Shown: positions 1 through 6,387 of the stretch, in pieces
How positions within the stretch are numbered: position 1 is the first letter of the stretch
Layout of the letters: each line of letters begins with the position of its first letter
The notes under the pieces: model-generated
What the model saw: the letters and a program-made list of their open reading frames with translations, nothing else
Databases searched by the model: none
Told to the model about the DNA's origin: nothing
Source: an uncultured Oscillospiraceae bacterium
GTDB lineage: Bacteria; Bacillota; Clostridia; Oscillospirales; Oscillospiraceae
Reading direction: 5' to 3'
Assembly: GCA_910588625.1 (NCBI GenBank)
Contig: CAJUQN010000090.1
Span: 1 to 10,796 of the forward strand
Length of the DNA stretch: 10,796 nt
Translations under genes and position numbers: made by a program

Positions 1-213
1 CTGGGCGCCACCCAGAACCGTCTGGACCACACCATCAACAACCTGTCCGTGATGACCGAGAACATCCAGGACGCCGAGTCCACCATCCGCGACACCGACG
101 TGGCCTCCGAGATGATGGCTTACACCAAGAACAACATCCTGATCCAGTCCGCCCAGGCCATGCTGGCTCAGGCCAACCAGGTGCCCCAGGGCGTGCTCCA
201 GCTGCTCCAGTAA
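1..213 (+). CDS. fliC: Flagellin, C-terminal end (partial)
   Basis: This is the last 70 codons of a flagellin gene, open at the left edge and ending in TAA at 211-213. The visible part contains the conserved C-terminal D1/D0 helices: a NRLDHTINNL stretch, then DAESTIRDTDVASEM, and the typical ending AQAMLAQANQVPQGVLQLL. In flagellins this end pairs with the N-terminal helix to form the filament core and is also the export/assembly end. The protein is secreted through the flagellar type III apparatus and polymerises outside the cell. Codon use is very biased (CTG, CAG, ATC, GTG), as expected for a highly expressed gene. A strong terminator follows, and then the flagellin methylase fliB. The variable surface domain, which would carry lysines for methylation, lies outside the window. 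The family call is very safe; whether the local name is fliC or hag cannot be told. Confidence 0.95.
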   Translation: MGATQNRLDHTINNLSVMTENIQDAESTIRDTDVASEMMAYTKNNILIQSAQAMLAQANQVPQGVLQLLQ

Positions 214-248
214 TCTGTACCTGGTGCGAACCGCATAGACCCAACTCT

Positions 249-276
249 GGGGGCGGGCTTCGGCCCGCCCCTTTTT
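249..276 (+). terminator. Intrinsic terminator after flagellin
   Basis: A GC-rich perfect stem, GGGCGGGC (251-258) with GCCCGCCC (263-270), is closed by a stable TTCG loop and followed by TTTTT (272-276). The stem can be extended by the G/C pair at 250/271. This is a textbook rho-independent terminator. It sits 36 bases after the flagellin stop and only 25 bases before the fliB start codon. Confidence 0.93.
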
Positions 277-301
277 ACTATGACAGAAAGGCGGTGGCCC
301 C

Positions 302-1534
302 ATGGCCGACCACTTTGATGTACAATACGACCTGCGCCCCGCGTACTACGACCGCTTCCAATGTCTGGCGGGGGGGTGCCGTTTCACCTGCTGCAAGGGC
401 TGGCACGTCACCTTCGACAAAAAGGACTACCTGGCGCTGAAACGGCAGAAGGGCTCTCCAGAGCTGACCGAGACCCTGCAAAAGATCGTCCGCCGGGTGA
501 AAAAGGGACCCAACGCCGGGCGCTGGTACGGCGAGTTCGACTTGTGCGGCGGGACCTGCCACCTCCAGCGGGAGGACGGGCTGTGCGCCCTCCAGCTGGA
601 GAAGGGGCCGGACGCTCTTCCGAAGGTGTGCCAGGTGTTCCCCCGCGGCAAGGCGTACTCGGACTCGGGCTATCTGGAGCGCACCCTGTCCCCCGCCTGC
701 GAGGCGGTGCTGGAGCTGCTGTGGGACCTGCCCGACGGGGTGGATTTCGTGGCCGACCCCCTGCCCCGGCGGGAGCAGAAGGCGGGCGCATTCCGGGAGG
801 GCTTGGTGCTGGCGCCCCATACCCAGGAAGTACGGTCCATGTGCATCGACCTTTTGCAGGACCGGCGGTATCCCCTGGCCCAGCGGATCTTGCTGATGGG
901 GCTGGCGTTGAAGGAGCTGGCGGACGGCGAGGAGAACATCGAGCGCTGGCTGGCCCGGGTCCGGGTGCTGGCGGACGACCCGGAGACAGACCAGCGGCTC
1001 CAGCTGCCGGACCAGCCGAATACGCTCTCCATGTTTTTGACCAACAATATCCGGGTGCTGCTGGCCACGCAGACCCCAGGGAGCGACTTTTCCACGGTGC
1101 TAAAGGATGTGCTGGACGGGCTGAAAGCCGTGCTGACCTTTGAGAACGGCCAGGCGGTCAACTTCACGCTCCACGACAAGCCCTACCTGGAAGCCCGGGC
1201 GCGGTTCGAGGAGAACTTCCGGGACCGGGGGTATTTCATGGAAAATCTGATGGTGACGCTGTTCTTCAACCTCCAGATCCCCCACCTGACAAGCCGGGAG
1301 GCGCTGTGGAAGAGCTACGTGGATTTCTGCAACCTATATTCGTTTTTCCACTTCATGGCGGTGGCCAGCTGCCGGGAGGGCGCGGCCGGGGACAAGGACG
1401 AGCTGTTTCGGATGATGGTTTGCGCCAGCCGGGGGCTGATGCACAACACGCCCCAGAAGTCCAAGCTCCGGGACGAGCTCTTCCAGAACGACAGCGCCAC
1501 CCTGGCCCATATGGCCATTCTGCTCAGCGGCTGA
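302..1534 (+). CDS. fliB: Flagellin lysine-N-methylase (FliB family)
   Basis: 410-residue cytoplasmic protein, close to the 401 residues of Salmonella FliB. The N-terminus has the family's cysteine signature: C21, C26, C30 and C31 in CLAGGCRFTCCKGW. Further family cysteines are C82, C86, C95, C110 (LPKVCQVFPR) and C133 (LSPACEAVLELL). FliB methylates the side-chain amine of surface lysines on flagellin. The Salmonella enzyme has been reported to bind a [4Fe-4S] cluster, which fits these conserved cysteines. Its position directly behind the flagellin gene supports flagellin as the substrate. The ATG is preceded by a modest AGGCGG. No promoter of its own is visible between the flagellin terminator and this start, so expression may depend on terminator read-through. 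Twelve bases separate its stop from the next gene, so the two are probably co-transcribed. The C-terminal third is less conserved and has no motif I can name. Confidence 0.88.
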   Translation: MADHFDVQYDLRPAYYDRFQCLAGGCRFTCCKGWHVTFDKKDYLALKRQKGSPELTETLQKIVRRVKKGPNAGRWYGEFDLCGGTCHLQREDGLCALQLEKGPDALPKVCQVFPRGKAYSDSGYLERTLSPACEAVLELLWDLPDGVDFVADPLPRREQKAGAFREGLVLAPHTQEVRSMCIDLLQDRRYPLAQRILLMGLALKELADGEENIERWLARVRVLADDPETDQRLQLPDQPNTLSMFLTNNIRVLLATQTPGSDFSTVLKDVLDGLKAVLTFENGQAVNFTLHDKPYLEARARFEENFRDRGYFMENLMVTLFFNLQIPHLTSREALWKSYVDFCNLYSFFHFMAVASCREGAAGDKDELFRMMVCASRGLMHNTPQKSKLRDELFQNDSATLAHMAILLSG

Positions 1535-1546
1535 AAGGAGGCCCCC

Positions 1547-1993
1547 ATGACCATCGGCCAAAACATCCGCGCCCTCCGAAAAGCCCGCGGCCTGACGCAG
1601 GCCCGGCTGGGGGCCTTGTGCCACATTTCCGGCGCGTCCATCGGGAGCTATGAGAAGGGCGCCACCCTTCCCCGGAGGCGGGTGCTGGAGCAGCTGTCCG
1701 CCGCCCTGGACGTACCTGTAGAGCGGCTCACCGCCGGGGCGGCCCAGCCCGTCCCCGATGCCCAAGCGTCCAGCGGGCCGCTGTACGACGGCGTTTTGGC
1801 CGCGCTGGGGGAGCTCTACGGCACTGTTGAGGGGCGGATCGTCCGGGGGGAAAACGGGGGCAGCAGGCGGTATTACATGGTCCAGGGCGCGGCAGGCAGC
1901 TTTGTCCTCTACGACCAGGACATTGCCGCCATCGCCCGGTCGGCCAAGGCGTCCATATCCCCGCTGGTGGAGCGGCTGAGCCTCCGCAGATGA
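1547..1993 (+). CDS. XRE-family helix-turn-helix regulator (paralogue 1)
   Basis: 148-residue protein with an N-terminal Cro/C1-type HTH at about residues 4-60: IGQNIRALRKARGLTQARL, then SGASIGSYEKGATLP and a VLEQLSAALDVPVERL helix. The linker is Pro/Ala-rich (about 62-78). The tail runs from LYDGVLAALGELYG (79-92) through a short beta-like stretch (about 108-122) to IARSAKASISPLVERL. I do not recognise the tail as a named domain. It is matched in the following gene (LRDGVLETVRELQG and MESVKASIPALVEHM), so the pair looks like a tandem duplication. The start has a strong AAAGGAGG site 12 bases after fliB, and the stop overlaps the next start (ATGA at 1990-1993). A three-gene operon with fliB is likely. 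The targets are unknown; a link to flagellar genes is a guess from position. Confidence 0.8.
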   Translation: MTIGQNIRALRKARGLTQARLGALCHISGASIGSYEKGATLPRRRVLEQLSAALDVPVERLTAGAAQPVPDAQASSGPLYDGVLAALGELYGTVEGRIVRGENGGSRRYYMVQGAAGSFVLYDQDIAAIARSAKASISPLVERLSLRR

Positions 1994-2721
1994 AAACGGG
2001 GCGTAATATTCGAGCCATCCGAAAACAGAGAGGCTTGACTTTGGACGAGCTCAGCGCCCTGTGCGGCGTCAGCCGGGACGAGCTGGGGGCCTATGAGCGG
2101 GGGCAGGCCACCCCTAGGCCGGGGACGGTGGAGAAGATCGCCCAGGCGCTGGAGGCGCCCATTGTGACCATCCGGGAGGGCATGGGCTGGACGGCCCAGG
2201 AACCGGTGGAGCGGTGGGAGGCGGACGGCGCGGCTTTGCGGGACGGCGTCCTGGAGACGGTTCGGGAGCTCCAAGGCGGGGACTTCACCCCGGACGAGGC
2301 GGATATCCGGCTGCTGATGGAGTCCGTGAAGGCGTCCATTCCGGCGCTGGTGGAGCACATGAAGGACACCCGCCCCGAGTTGGAAATTCACCGGGAGATT
2401 TTGGAGGAGTTTGGCCTTCTGCCTCAAACCAAGGAGGATGATTTGGTCCGGCAATGCGCCCTAACGGATGAGCAGTGGGCGCAGGTTCAAGGCTTGCTCC
2501 CGCCGGAGAAGACGGGCAGAGGCCGGGCGTTTAAGAGCAACCGGCTGATTCTGGACGGCATCCTCTACCACATGATAACCGGCACGGCGTGGAAGAATCT
2601 GCCGCAATGCTTTGGGCGGTACAAATGCGTCTCTGACCGCCTGCGGCTGTGGGAGCGCACCGGCGTATGGGGACCGGTGGCGGAACAGCTGCGGAAGTTG
2701 GGCATTGACGCCAGACCTTAA
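1990..2721 (+). CDS. XRE-family HTH regulator fused to IS5-type transposase N-terminal (DUF4096) domain
   Basis: 243-residue two-part protein. Residues 1-62 form a Cro/C1-type HTH (TGRNIRAIRKQRGLTLDEL, then GAYERGQATPRP). Residues 82-125 repeat the tail of the preceding paralogue (LRDGVLETVRELQG, MESVKASIPALVEHM). From about residue 157 to 236 it changes to the N-terminal domain of IS5-family transposases: LTDEQWAQVQGLLPPEKTGRGR, then NRLILDGILYHMITGTAWKNLP and LRLWERTGVW. The DDE nuclease domain that should follow is missing; the frame ends 7 residues later (GIDARP). Translation is coupled to the upstream gene by the ATGA overlap. Inside the frame an AAGGAGG (2431-2437) sits 5 bases before an in-frame TTG (2443), which looks like the transposase's original start. 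The fusion is probably the scar of an insertion. It could still be expressed as a regulator, but catalytic transposition is not possible from this fragment. Confidence 0.72.
   Translation: MKTGRNIRAIRKQRGLTLDELSALCGVSRDELGAYERGQATPRPGTVEKIAQALEAPIVTIREGMGWTAQEPVERWEADGAALRDGVLETVRELQGGDFTPDEADIRLLMESVKASIPALVEHMKDTRPELEIHREILEEFGLLPQTKEDDLVRQCALTDEQWAQVQGLLPPEKTGRGRAFKSNRLILDGILYHMITGTAWKNLPQCFGRYKCVSDRLRLWERTGVWGPVAEQLRKLGIDARP
2443..2721 (+). mobile_element. IS5-like transposase 5' remnant (DUF4096 part, no DDE domain)
   Basis: This part of the fused gene matches the opening of IS5-family transposases (LTDEQW, LLPPEKTGRGR, ILDGILYHMITGTAWKNLP). It has its own candidate ribosome binding site and TTG start. 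No terminal inverted repeats or target duplication could be seen on either side, and no DDE-domain sequence follows. It is therefore a truncated element, not a complete insertion sequence. The left boundary is uncertain and could be a few tens of bases upstream. Confidence 0.55.
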
Positions 2722-2744
2722 AACGGAACAGCGATATACACAGG

Positions 2745-2776
2745 CGGCCTCGGGAAATTGTCCCGGGGCCGATTTT
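2745..2776 (+). terminator. Possible terminator after the XRE-transposase fusion
   Basis: An 11-bp stem, CGGCCTCGGGA (2745-2755) with TCCCGGGGCCG (2761-2771), includes one T/G wobble and a 5-base loop. It is followed by ATTTT (2772-2776). It lies 24 bases after the stop of the fusion gene, which fits a terminator for the fliB operon. The U-run is short, so it may be weak, or it may be a relic of the decayed DNA around it. Confidence 0.5.
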
Positions 2777-2872
2777 GATATGCTGCGTACCTATGAGAAA
2801 ATTCTTGCTGCCGCCTGGTGCCGCATCCGCTGGATTGGAAAAACGGCATACGGACGCCTCAGGCCCTTTTGA

Positions 2873-2995
2873 CCTGCCGCTGTGGTCAGCACAAATAAAC
2901 AGCGGATCAGGGACATCGCCCAGGCATCCGATGTGATTGTGACGGGGGAGGAATGGTACGCGCTGCGTATGGCCGCGGGCAAACAACTGCCATGA
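2873..2995 (+). pseudogene. C-terminal relic of an aldo/keto reductase
   Basis: Read in frame from 2873 to the TGA at 2993-2995, this stretch gives 40 residues. They begin PAVVSTNKQRIRDI and end TGEEWYALRMAAGKQLP. This matches the last segment of YdhF-type aldo/keto reductases, where a P-V-x-G-[ST]-T-N-x-x-R-I motif binds NADPH and the protein ends in a form like LTREEWYxLYxAAGxxLP. Nothing recognisable of the TIM-barrel body precedes it: an in-frame stop lies directly upstream (2870-2872). Upstream sequence around 2805-2840 (AAAWCRIRW) might be a badly decayed continuation. The gene is therefore a dead 3' fragment, probably cut off when the transposase-bearing DNA arrived. The family call rests on memory of the C-terminal motif only. 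Confidence 0.55.
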
Positions 2996-3073
2996 AGGTG
3001 GGCGCGGAAGAGCTCCCACGTTCTTAGCCGGAATGCACAAAAATGTCATGGAAACTTTGTGGAGTATTGGGAA

Positions 3074-3102
3074 TTGAATGTAGGAGTCGAACATGCTATA
3101 TT
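3074..3102 (+). promoter_or_regulatory. Sigma-A promoter for the LacI-1 gene
   Basis: The -35 box TTGAAT (3074-3079) and -10 box TATATT (3097-3102) are separated by exactly 17 bases. The expected start of transcription is near 3109, giving a leader of about 36 bases before the ATG at 3145. A CG-centred palindrome lies just downstream (3117-3132). No other promoter-like pair this good is seen between 2722 and 3145. Confidence 0.65.
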
Positions 3103-3116
3103 ACAGTTGTCGGATA

Positions 3117-3132
3117 AAGAATACGAATTCTT
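3117..3132. promoter_or_regulatory. Candidate LacI-type operator (autoregulatory site of LacI-1)
   Basis: AAGAATACGAATTCTT is a palindrome centred on a CG step (3124-3125) with seven of eight symmetric pairs matching. LacI/GalR proteins typically bind 14-20 bp palindromes with a central CG, where the hinge helices insert. It lies about 8-23 bases downstream of the predicted transcription start of the LacI-1 gene, a good position for self-repression. No second copy was found in the window. Confidence 0.5.
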
Positions 3133-3144
3133 GTGGTGAATGTT

Positions 3145-4113
3145 ATGATTACGATGACTGAGATCGCAAAACTGACCGGCGTTTCCCAGCCCACCGTATC
3201 CAGAGTGCTCAATGGGAACAAAAATGTGGACGCGGCTATTCGGGAGCGGGTGCTGGCCTGTGCCAAAGAGCATGATTACCAGCCCAATGTCCTGGCTAAG
3301 AGCCTCCAGGGCCGCAAGACCATGCTGTTGGGCGTACTAGTGACGGACATTTCCAACGGCTTTTTTGCCGATCTGACCAAGCGGATCGAGGTGGAGGCCC
3401 GGAAACGCGGCTATAGCATCATCCTGTTCAACAGCGACTATAATCCGAGAAATGCGCAGGAATGTCTGGACGTGTTCCGGCGCTACCGGGTGGATGGTGT
3501 ACTGGCCGTCCCCATTCGGGAGGCCAGTATGGAATGGCAGGAATACGTCAAAAAGCTGGACGTGCCAGTTGTCGCCGTTACCCGCCGGGCCCAGGGGCTG
3601 GATTCTGTCTATGTGGACCACTTCCACGCCGGTGCCATGGTGGCCGATTATCTGGCTGGGCGGGGCTACCGCCGGTTCCTGTTCATCGGCAAGGACTACG
3701 ATGGAAAATATGTGGGCTTCCGCCAGGCCATGGAGGCCAAAGGCTTTGGGGGCCAGACGGTCAACACGGTGTACGAGAACGACGAACAGCTTCGCAAGAC
3801 CGTGCAAAGCTGGTTCCGCTCCAGCTGGAACCGGGCGGCGGTGTTTGCCAGCAACGACATCTACGCCCTGCGGGTGCTGGACGCTCTGCGGGAGTTGGGA
3901 ATGTCCGTGCCGGGCAACGTGGGCGTCATCGGCTTTGACGACACCTCTACTTGCCGCTACCTTAACCCCCGGCTGAGCAGCGTATCTCAGCCCATGGAGC
4001 GGATGGCCCGTGAGGCGGTGATCCGTCTGCTGGACCGCATTGAGCACCCGGGAGCCCGGGAGCTGCTGGATCTGCCTTTGCAGGCCGCTCTGGTCACCCG
4101 GGAGAGCACCTGA
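3145..4113 (+). CDS. LacI/GalR-family transcriptional regulator (LacI-1)
   Basis: 322 residues from the chosen ATG. An N-terminal LacI HTH (MTEIAKLTGVSQPTVSRVLNG) is followed by the hinge region YQPNVLAKSLQGRKT. A periplasmic-binding-protein-like sensor domain runs from about residue 60 to the end, with family stretches DISNGFFADLTKRIE, ASNDIYALRVLDALRELG and VGVIGFDDTSTCRYLNPRLSSV. The protein is a sugar-responsive DNA-binding repressor; its ligand cannot be read from sequence. The ATG at 3145 was chosen because GGTGA (3135-3139) sits 5 bases upstream. GTG at 3133 and ATG at 3154 are alternatives. The gene stands alone between its own promoter and terminator and is flanked by relics of an aldo/keto reductase and a PTS permease. 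That suggests its former target was the now broken PTS locus. It appears intact. Confidence 0.88.
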   Translation: MITMTEIAKLTGVSQPTVSRVLNGNKNVDAAIRERVLACAKEHDYQPNVLAKSLQGRKTMLLGVLVTDISNGFFADLTKRIEVEARKRGYSIILFNSDYNPRNAQECLDVFRRYRVDGVLAVPIREASMEWQEYVKKLDVPVVAVTRRAQGLDSVYVDHFHAGAMVADYLAGRGYRRFLFIGKDYDGKYVGFRQAMEAKGFGGQTVNTVYENDEQLRKTVQSWFRSSWNRAAVFASNDIYALRVLDALRELGMSVPGNVGVIGFDDTSTCRYLNPRLSSVSQPMERMAREAVIRLLDRIEHPGARELLDLPLQAALVTREST

Positions 4114-4119
4114 GCACTG

Positions 4120-4148
4120 AAAAAGGACGGTTAGAAATCGTCCTTTTT
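4120..4148 (+). terminator. Terminator after LacI-1
   Basis: A perfect 10-bp stem, AAAAAGGACG (4120-4129) with CGTCCTTTTT (4139-4148), has a 9-base loop and begins 6 bases after the stop codon. The A/T arms give a U-tract in either direction, so it may work both ways. Confidence 0.85.
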
Positions 4149-4159
4149 ACAGGCAGCTT

Positions 4160-4665
4160 GTGAATACGTATACTAATATCCGGAAGCTGTTTGCCATCCG
4201 CTTCGCCTGGTGTTGGCGGATAACGCCAAGTGCGACGCCAAGGCTGAGGAGGGAGGATATTGATGGCGCAAAGGGTGTGTTCAGCGCCTCCGGGCAGCTT
4301 CGGATCATTCTTGGCACCGGCACGGTGAACAAAGTCTATGACAAGTTTATTGCAATTTTCGGCCTGACCGCCGCCGCCAAGGAGGGTCTCAGGGCCGCGG
4401 CCGCCGCCAAGCAGCGCCCCTGCCCCAGCGGATGGTCAAGGCTCTGGGCGGGGGTATTCGTGCCCGTCCTGCCCGCCATCGTGGCCTCCGCCCTGTCCGC
4501 GCCCTGGGCATCACGGAGCCGCCCCCTTTGGCGGCGAAATCTCCTCCATCACCGAAACCCGCCACGCTGCGGGTGTCACCGCCCCAGACGGTATGGAGCC
4601 GCTTCCAGGCTCGCCCGATGGGTTATCCCGCCGCCTGTGACAATGGAATGGCGGTTGAATTTTAA
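4160..4665 (+). pseudogene. Decayed PTS sugar permease (EIIB-EIIC-EIIA relic)
   Basis: Pieces of a glucose/beta-glucoside-type PTS permease follow one another in different frames. EIIB: NIRKL FAIR (4175-4201), then after a frameshift LRLVLADNAKCDAKA, then after another shift GAKGVFSASGQLRIILGTGTVNKVYDKF (from 4262), given here in spaced or partial form only to show order. The phosphorylated Cys of the usual NCATR motif reads Phe (LFAIR). Next come PLPQRMVKALG and VFVPVLPAIVASAL, the start of EIIC. Nearly all membrane segments are then missing until ALGITEP (about 4501-4521), the conserved late EIIC motif. A possible EIIA trace follows (VTAPDGMEPL near 4574; NGMAVEF near 4642-4662). At least three frameshifts and a deletion of roughly a kilobase are needed to explain it. 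A long open frame across this stretch is an accident of GC-rich sequence. EIIB/EIIC identity is firm; the EIIA trace is weak. Confidence 0.75.
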
Positions 4666-4684
4666 CGCTGCAAGGGACGTTATG

Positions 4685-4706
4685 ATAAATAATAATTTAT
4701 AGGAGG
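4685..4706 (+). promoter_or_regulatory. AT-rich inverted repeat and ribosome binding site before ptsI
   Basis: ATAAAT (4685-4690) and ATTTAT (4695-4700) form a 6-bp inverted repeat around AATA. It abuts the strong ribosome binding site AGGAGG (4701-4706), which lies 9 bases before the ATG at 4716. This ribosome binding site decides the start over ATG 4725. The repeat could be a small operator or part of a promoter -10 region (TATGAT at 4681-4686), but AT-rich palindromes of this size also occur by chance. Confidence 0.4.
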
Positions 4707-4715
4707 GTAAAACGC

Positions 4716-6371
4716 ATGATCTTGATGCAGGGAAAAGGCGTGTCCAAAGGCGTTGTGAAGGGCCCCATCTATTTTTATCAGCGGGGTGCAGTGACCATCT
4801 CCACCGCCAAGGCCGCCGACCTGGAAAAGGAAAAACAGCGCCTGGAGGAGGCCAAGGAGAAGTCCATGGAGCAGCTGGGCGCCCTGGCCGACAAGGCCCG
4901 GGAGGAGGCTGGCGACGAGTCCGCGATGCTGTTTGAGACCCACGCCATGTTTGTGGAGGACGAGGACTTTGTGGACTGTATGAATAACGCCCTGGATGAG
5001 GAGCAGTGCACCGCTGAGCGCGCTGTGGAGATCGCCGGGGAGCAGTTCGCCGCTATGCTGGCCGCCATGGATGACGCCTATATGCAGGCCCGCGCCGCTG
5101 ACATCAAGGACGTGGCCCGCCGTATTCTGAACAATCTGATGGGTATGGTGGAGGGCGGCATCGACTCCGAGGAGCCGGTAATTCTGGCCGCCGACGATTT
5201 GGCCCCCTCTGAAACCCTCCAGCTGGATAAGAGCAGGATTTTGGGCTTTATCACCCAGGGTGGCTCTGGCAACAGCCACACCGCCATTTTGGCCCGGACC
5301 ATGGGGATCCCCGCCATCTGCGGGCTGGGCGACTCCCTCAGGGAGGAGCTCAACGGCCGTCTGGCCTATATCGACGGCGAGACTGGTAAAGTCGCCATCG
5401 ATCCGGATGACATCACCCTCGCCGCTTTCCAGGCCAAGTATGAGAAGCAGCAGGAAATGAAGGTCCTCATGGAGACCATGAAGGGCAAGGCAGACGTCAC
5501 CCTGGATGGCCGGGAGATGATGGTCTACTGCAACATCGGCTCTCCCGAGGACGTGGCTGCGGTGCTGACCAACGACGGCCAGGGCATCGGCCTGTTCCGC
5601 TCCGAGTTCCTGTATCTGGCAGCCAGCGACTACCCCACCGAAGAGGAGCAGTTCAAGGCTTATAAGGAAGTCGCCGCCGCCATGGACGGCAAGCGGGTGG
5701 TCATCCGCACCCTGGACATCGGGGCCGACAAGCAGGTGGGCTATTTTGAGCTTCAGAAGGAGGAGAACCCCGCGCTGGGCGTCCGGGCCATCCGCATCTG
5801 CTTAAACCGGCCCGAGGTGTTCCGCACGCAGCTGCGCGCCCTGTACCGCGCTTCCGCCTACGGCAAGGTGGCCATCATGTTCCCCATGATTACATCGGTT
5901 TGGGAGGTTCGGGAGTGCAAGCGGGCCTGCCAGAAGGTGATGGCCGAGCTGGACGCCGAGGGGATCCCCTACAACAAGGAGACCGAGATTGGCATTATGA
6001 TCGAAACCCCCGCCTCCGTACTGGTGGCCGGGGAGCTGGCAAAGGAAGTGGATTTCTTCTCCGTGGGTACCAACGACCTGACCCAGTACACCCTGGCCTG
6101 TGACCGTCAGGCCAACGACCTGGGTAAGTTCTTCGATCCCCATCATCCCGCTGTCCTCCGGGCCCTGAAGATGGCAACCGACGCCGCCCACAAGGCCGGT
6201 ATCTGGATCGGCATCTGCGGCGAGCTGGGCGCGGACCTGTCCCTGCTGGAGACCTTCCTGGCCATCGGTATCGACGAGCTGTCTGTGTCCCCCTCCTCCG
6301 TTCTGCCCCTGCGCTCGGAGATCCGTAAGTCCATTGCCAAGACCTGCACTCTGGAGAAGCTGGAGTGCTGA
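4716..6371 (+). CDS. ptsI: PTS Enzyme I (phosphoenolpyruvate-protein phosphotransferase)
   Basis: 551 residues, slightly shorter than the about 575 of E. coli Enzyme I. It takes phosphate from phosphoenolpyruvate and passes it to HPr in the cytoplasm, the first step of PTS sugar uptake. The N-terminal domain has the HPr-binding helical part (about 30-145) and the phosphohistidine loop GGSGNSHTAILAR with H188. The C-terminal PEP-binding TIM barrel starts near 255. It has GLFRSEFLY (R295), RTLDIGADK (R331), IMIETPAS (E430), SVGTNDLTQYTLACDR (449-464), DPHHPAV and the active-site Cys in GICGELGAD (C501). All expected catalytic residues are present, so the gene looks functional. The loop reads GGSGNSHT instead of the textbook GGRTSHS/T, a difference that leaves the His in place. 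No HPr gene is next to it. The PTS permease relic immediately upstream suggests it once sat in a sugar-PTS operon, or that the relic was inserted before it. Confidence 0.95.
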   Translation: MILMQGKGVSKGVVKGPIYFYQRGAVTISTAKAADLEKEKQRLEEAKEKSMEQLGALADKAREEAGDESAMLFETHAMFVEDEDFVDCMNNALDEEQCTAERAVEIAGEQFAAMLAAMDDAYMQARAADIKDVARRILNNLMGMVEGGIDSEEPVILAADDLAPSETLQLDKSRILGFITQGGSGNSHTAILARTMGIPAICGLGDSLREELNGRLAYIDGETGKVAIDPDDITLAAFQAKYEKQQEMKVLMETMKGKADVTLDGREMMVYCNIGSPEDVAAVLTNDGQGIGLFRSEFLYLAASDYPTEEEQFKAYKEVAAAMDGKRVVIRTLDIGADKQVGYFELQKEENPALGVRAIRICLNRPEVFRTQLRALYRASAYGKVAIMFPMITSVWEVRECKRACQKVMAELDAEGIPYNKETEIGIMIETPASVLVAGELAKEVDFFSVGTNDLTQYTLACDRQANDLGKFFDPHHPAVLRALKMATDAAHKAGIWIGICGELGADLSLLETFLAIGIDELSVSPSSVLPLRSEIRKSIAKTCTLEKLEC

Positions 6372-6387
6372 GCTTGAACTGAACATA

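Noticed and set aside
361..1143. 260-residue frame overlapping fliB in another frame
   Set aside because: It is Gly/Arg/Pro-rich nonsense within the FliB coding sequence, whose cysteine motifs fix the true frame.
3133..3145. GTG at 3133 as the LacI-1 start
   Set aside because: It overlaps the GGTGA ribosome site that fits ATG 3145, and LacI proteins usually start within a few residues of the HTH.
4655..4686. TTGAAT ... TATGAT as a ptsI promoter
   Set aside because: The spacer is 20 bases, outside the usual 16-18, so I do not list it as a promoter.
4160..4702. A single 180-codon open frame read as a real protein
   Set aside because: Only residues in the EIIB stretch resemble a family. The rest is out of frame relative to recognisable EIIC pieces, so it is a pseudogene.
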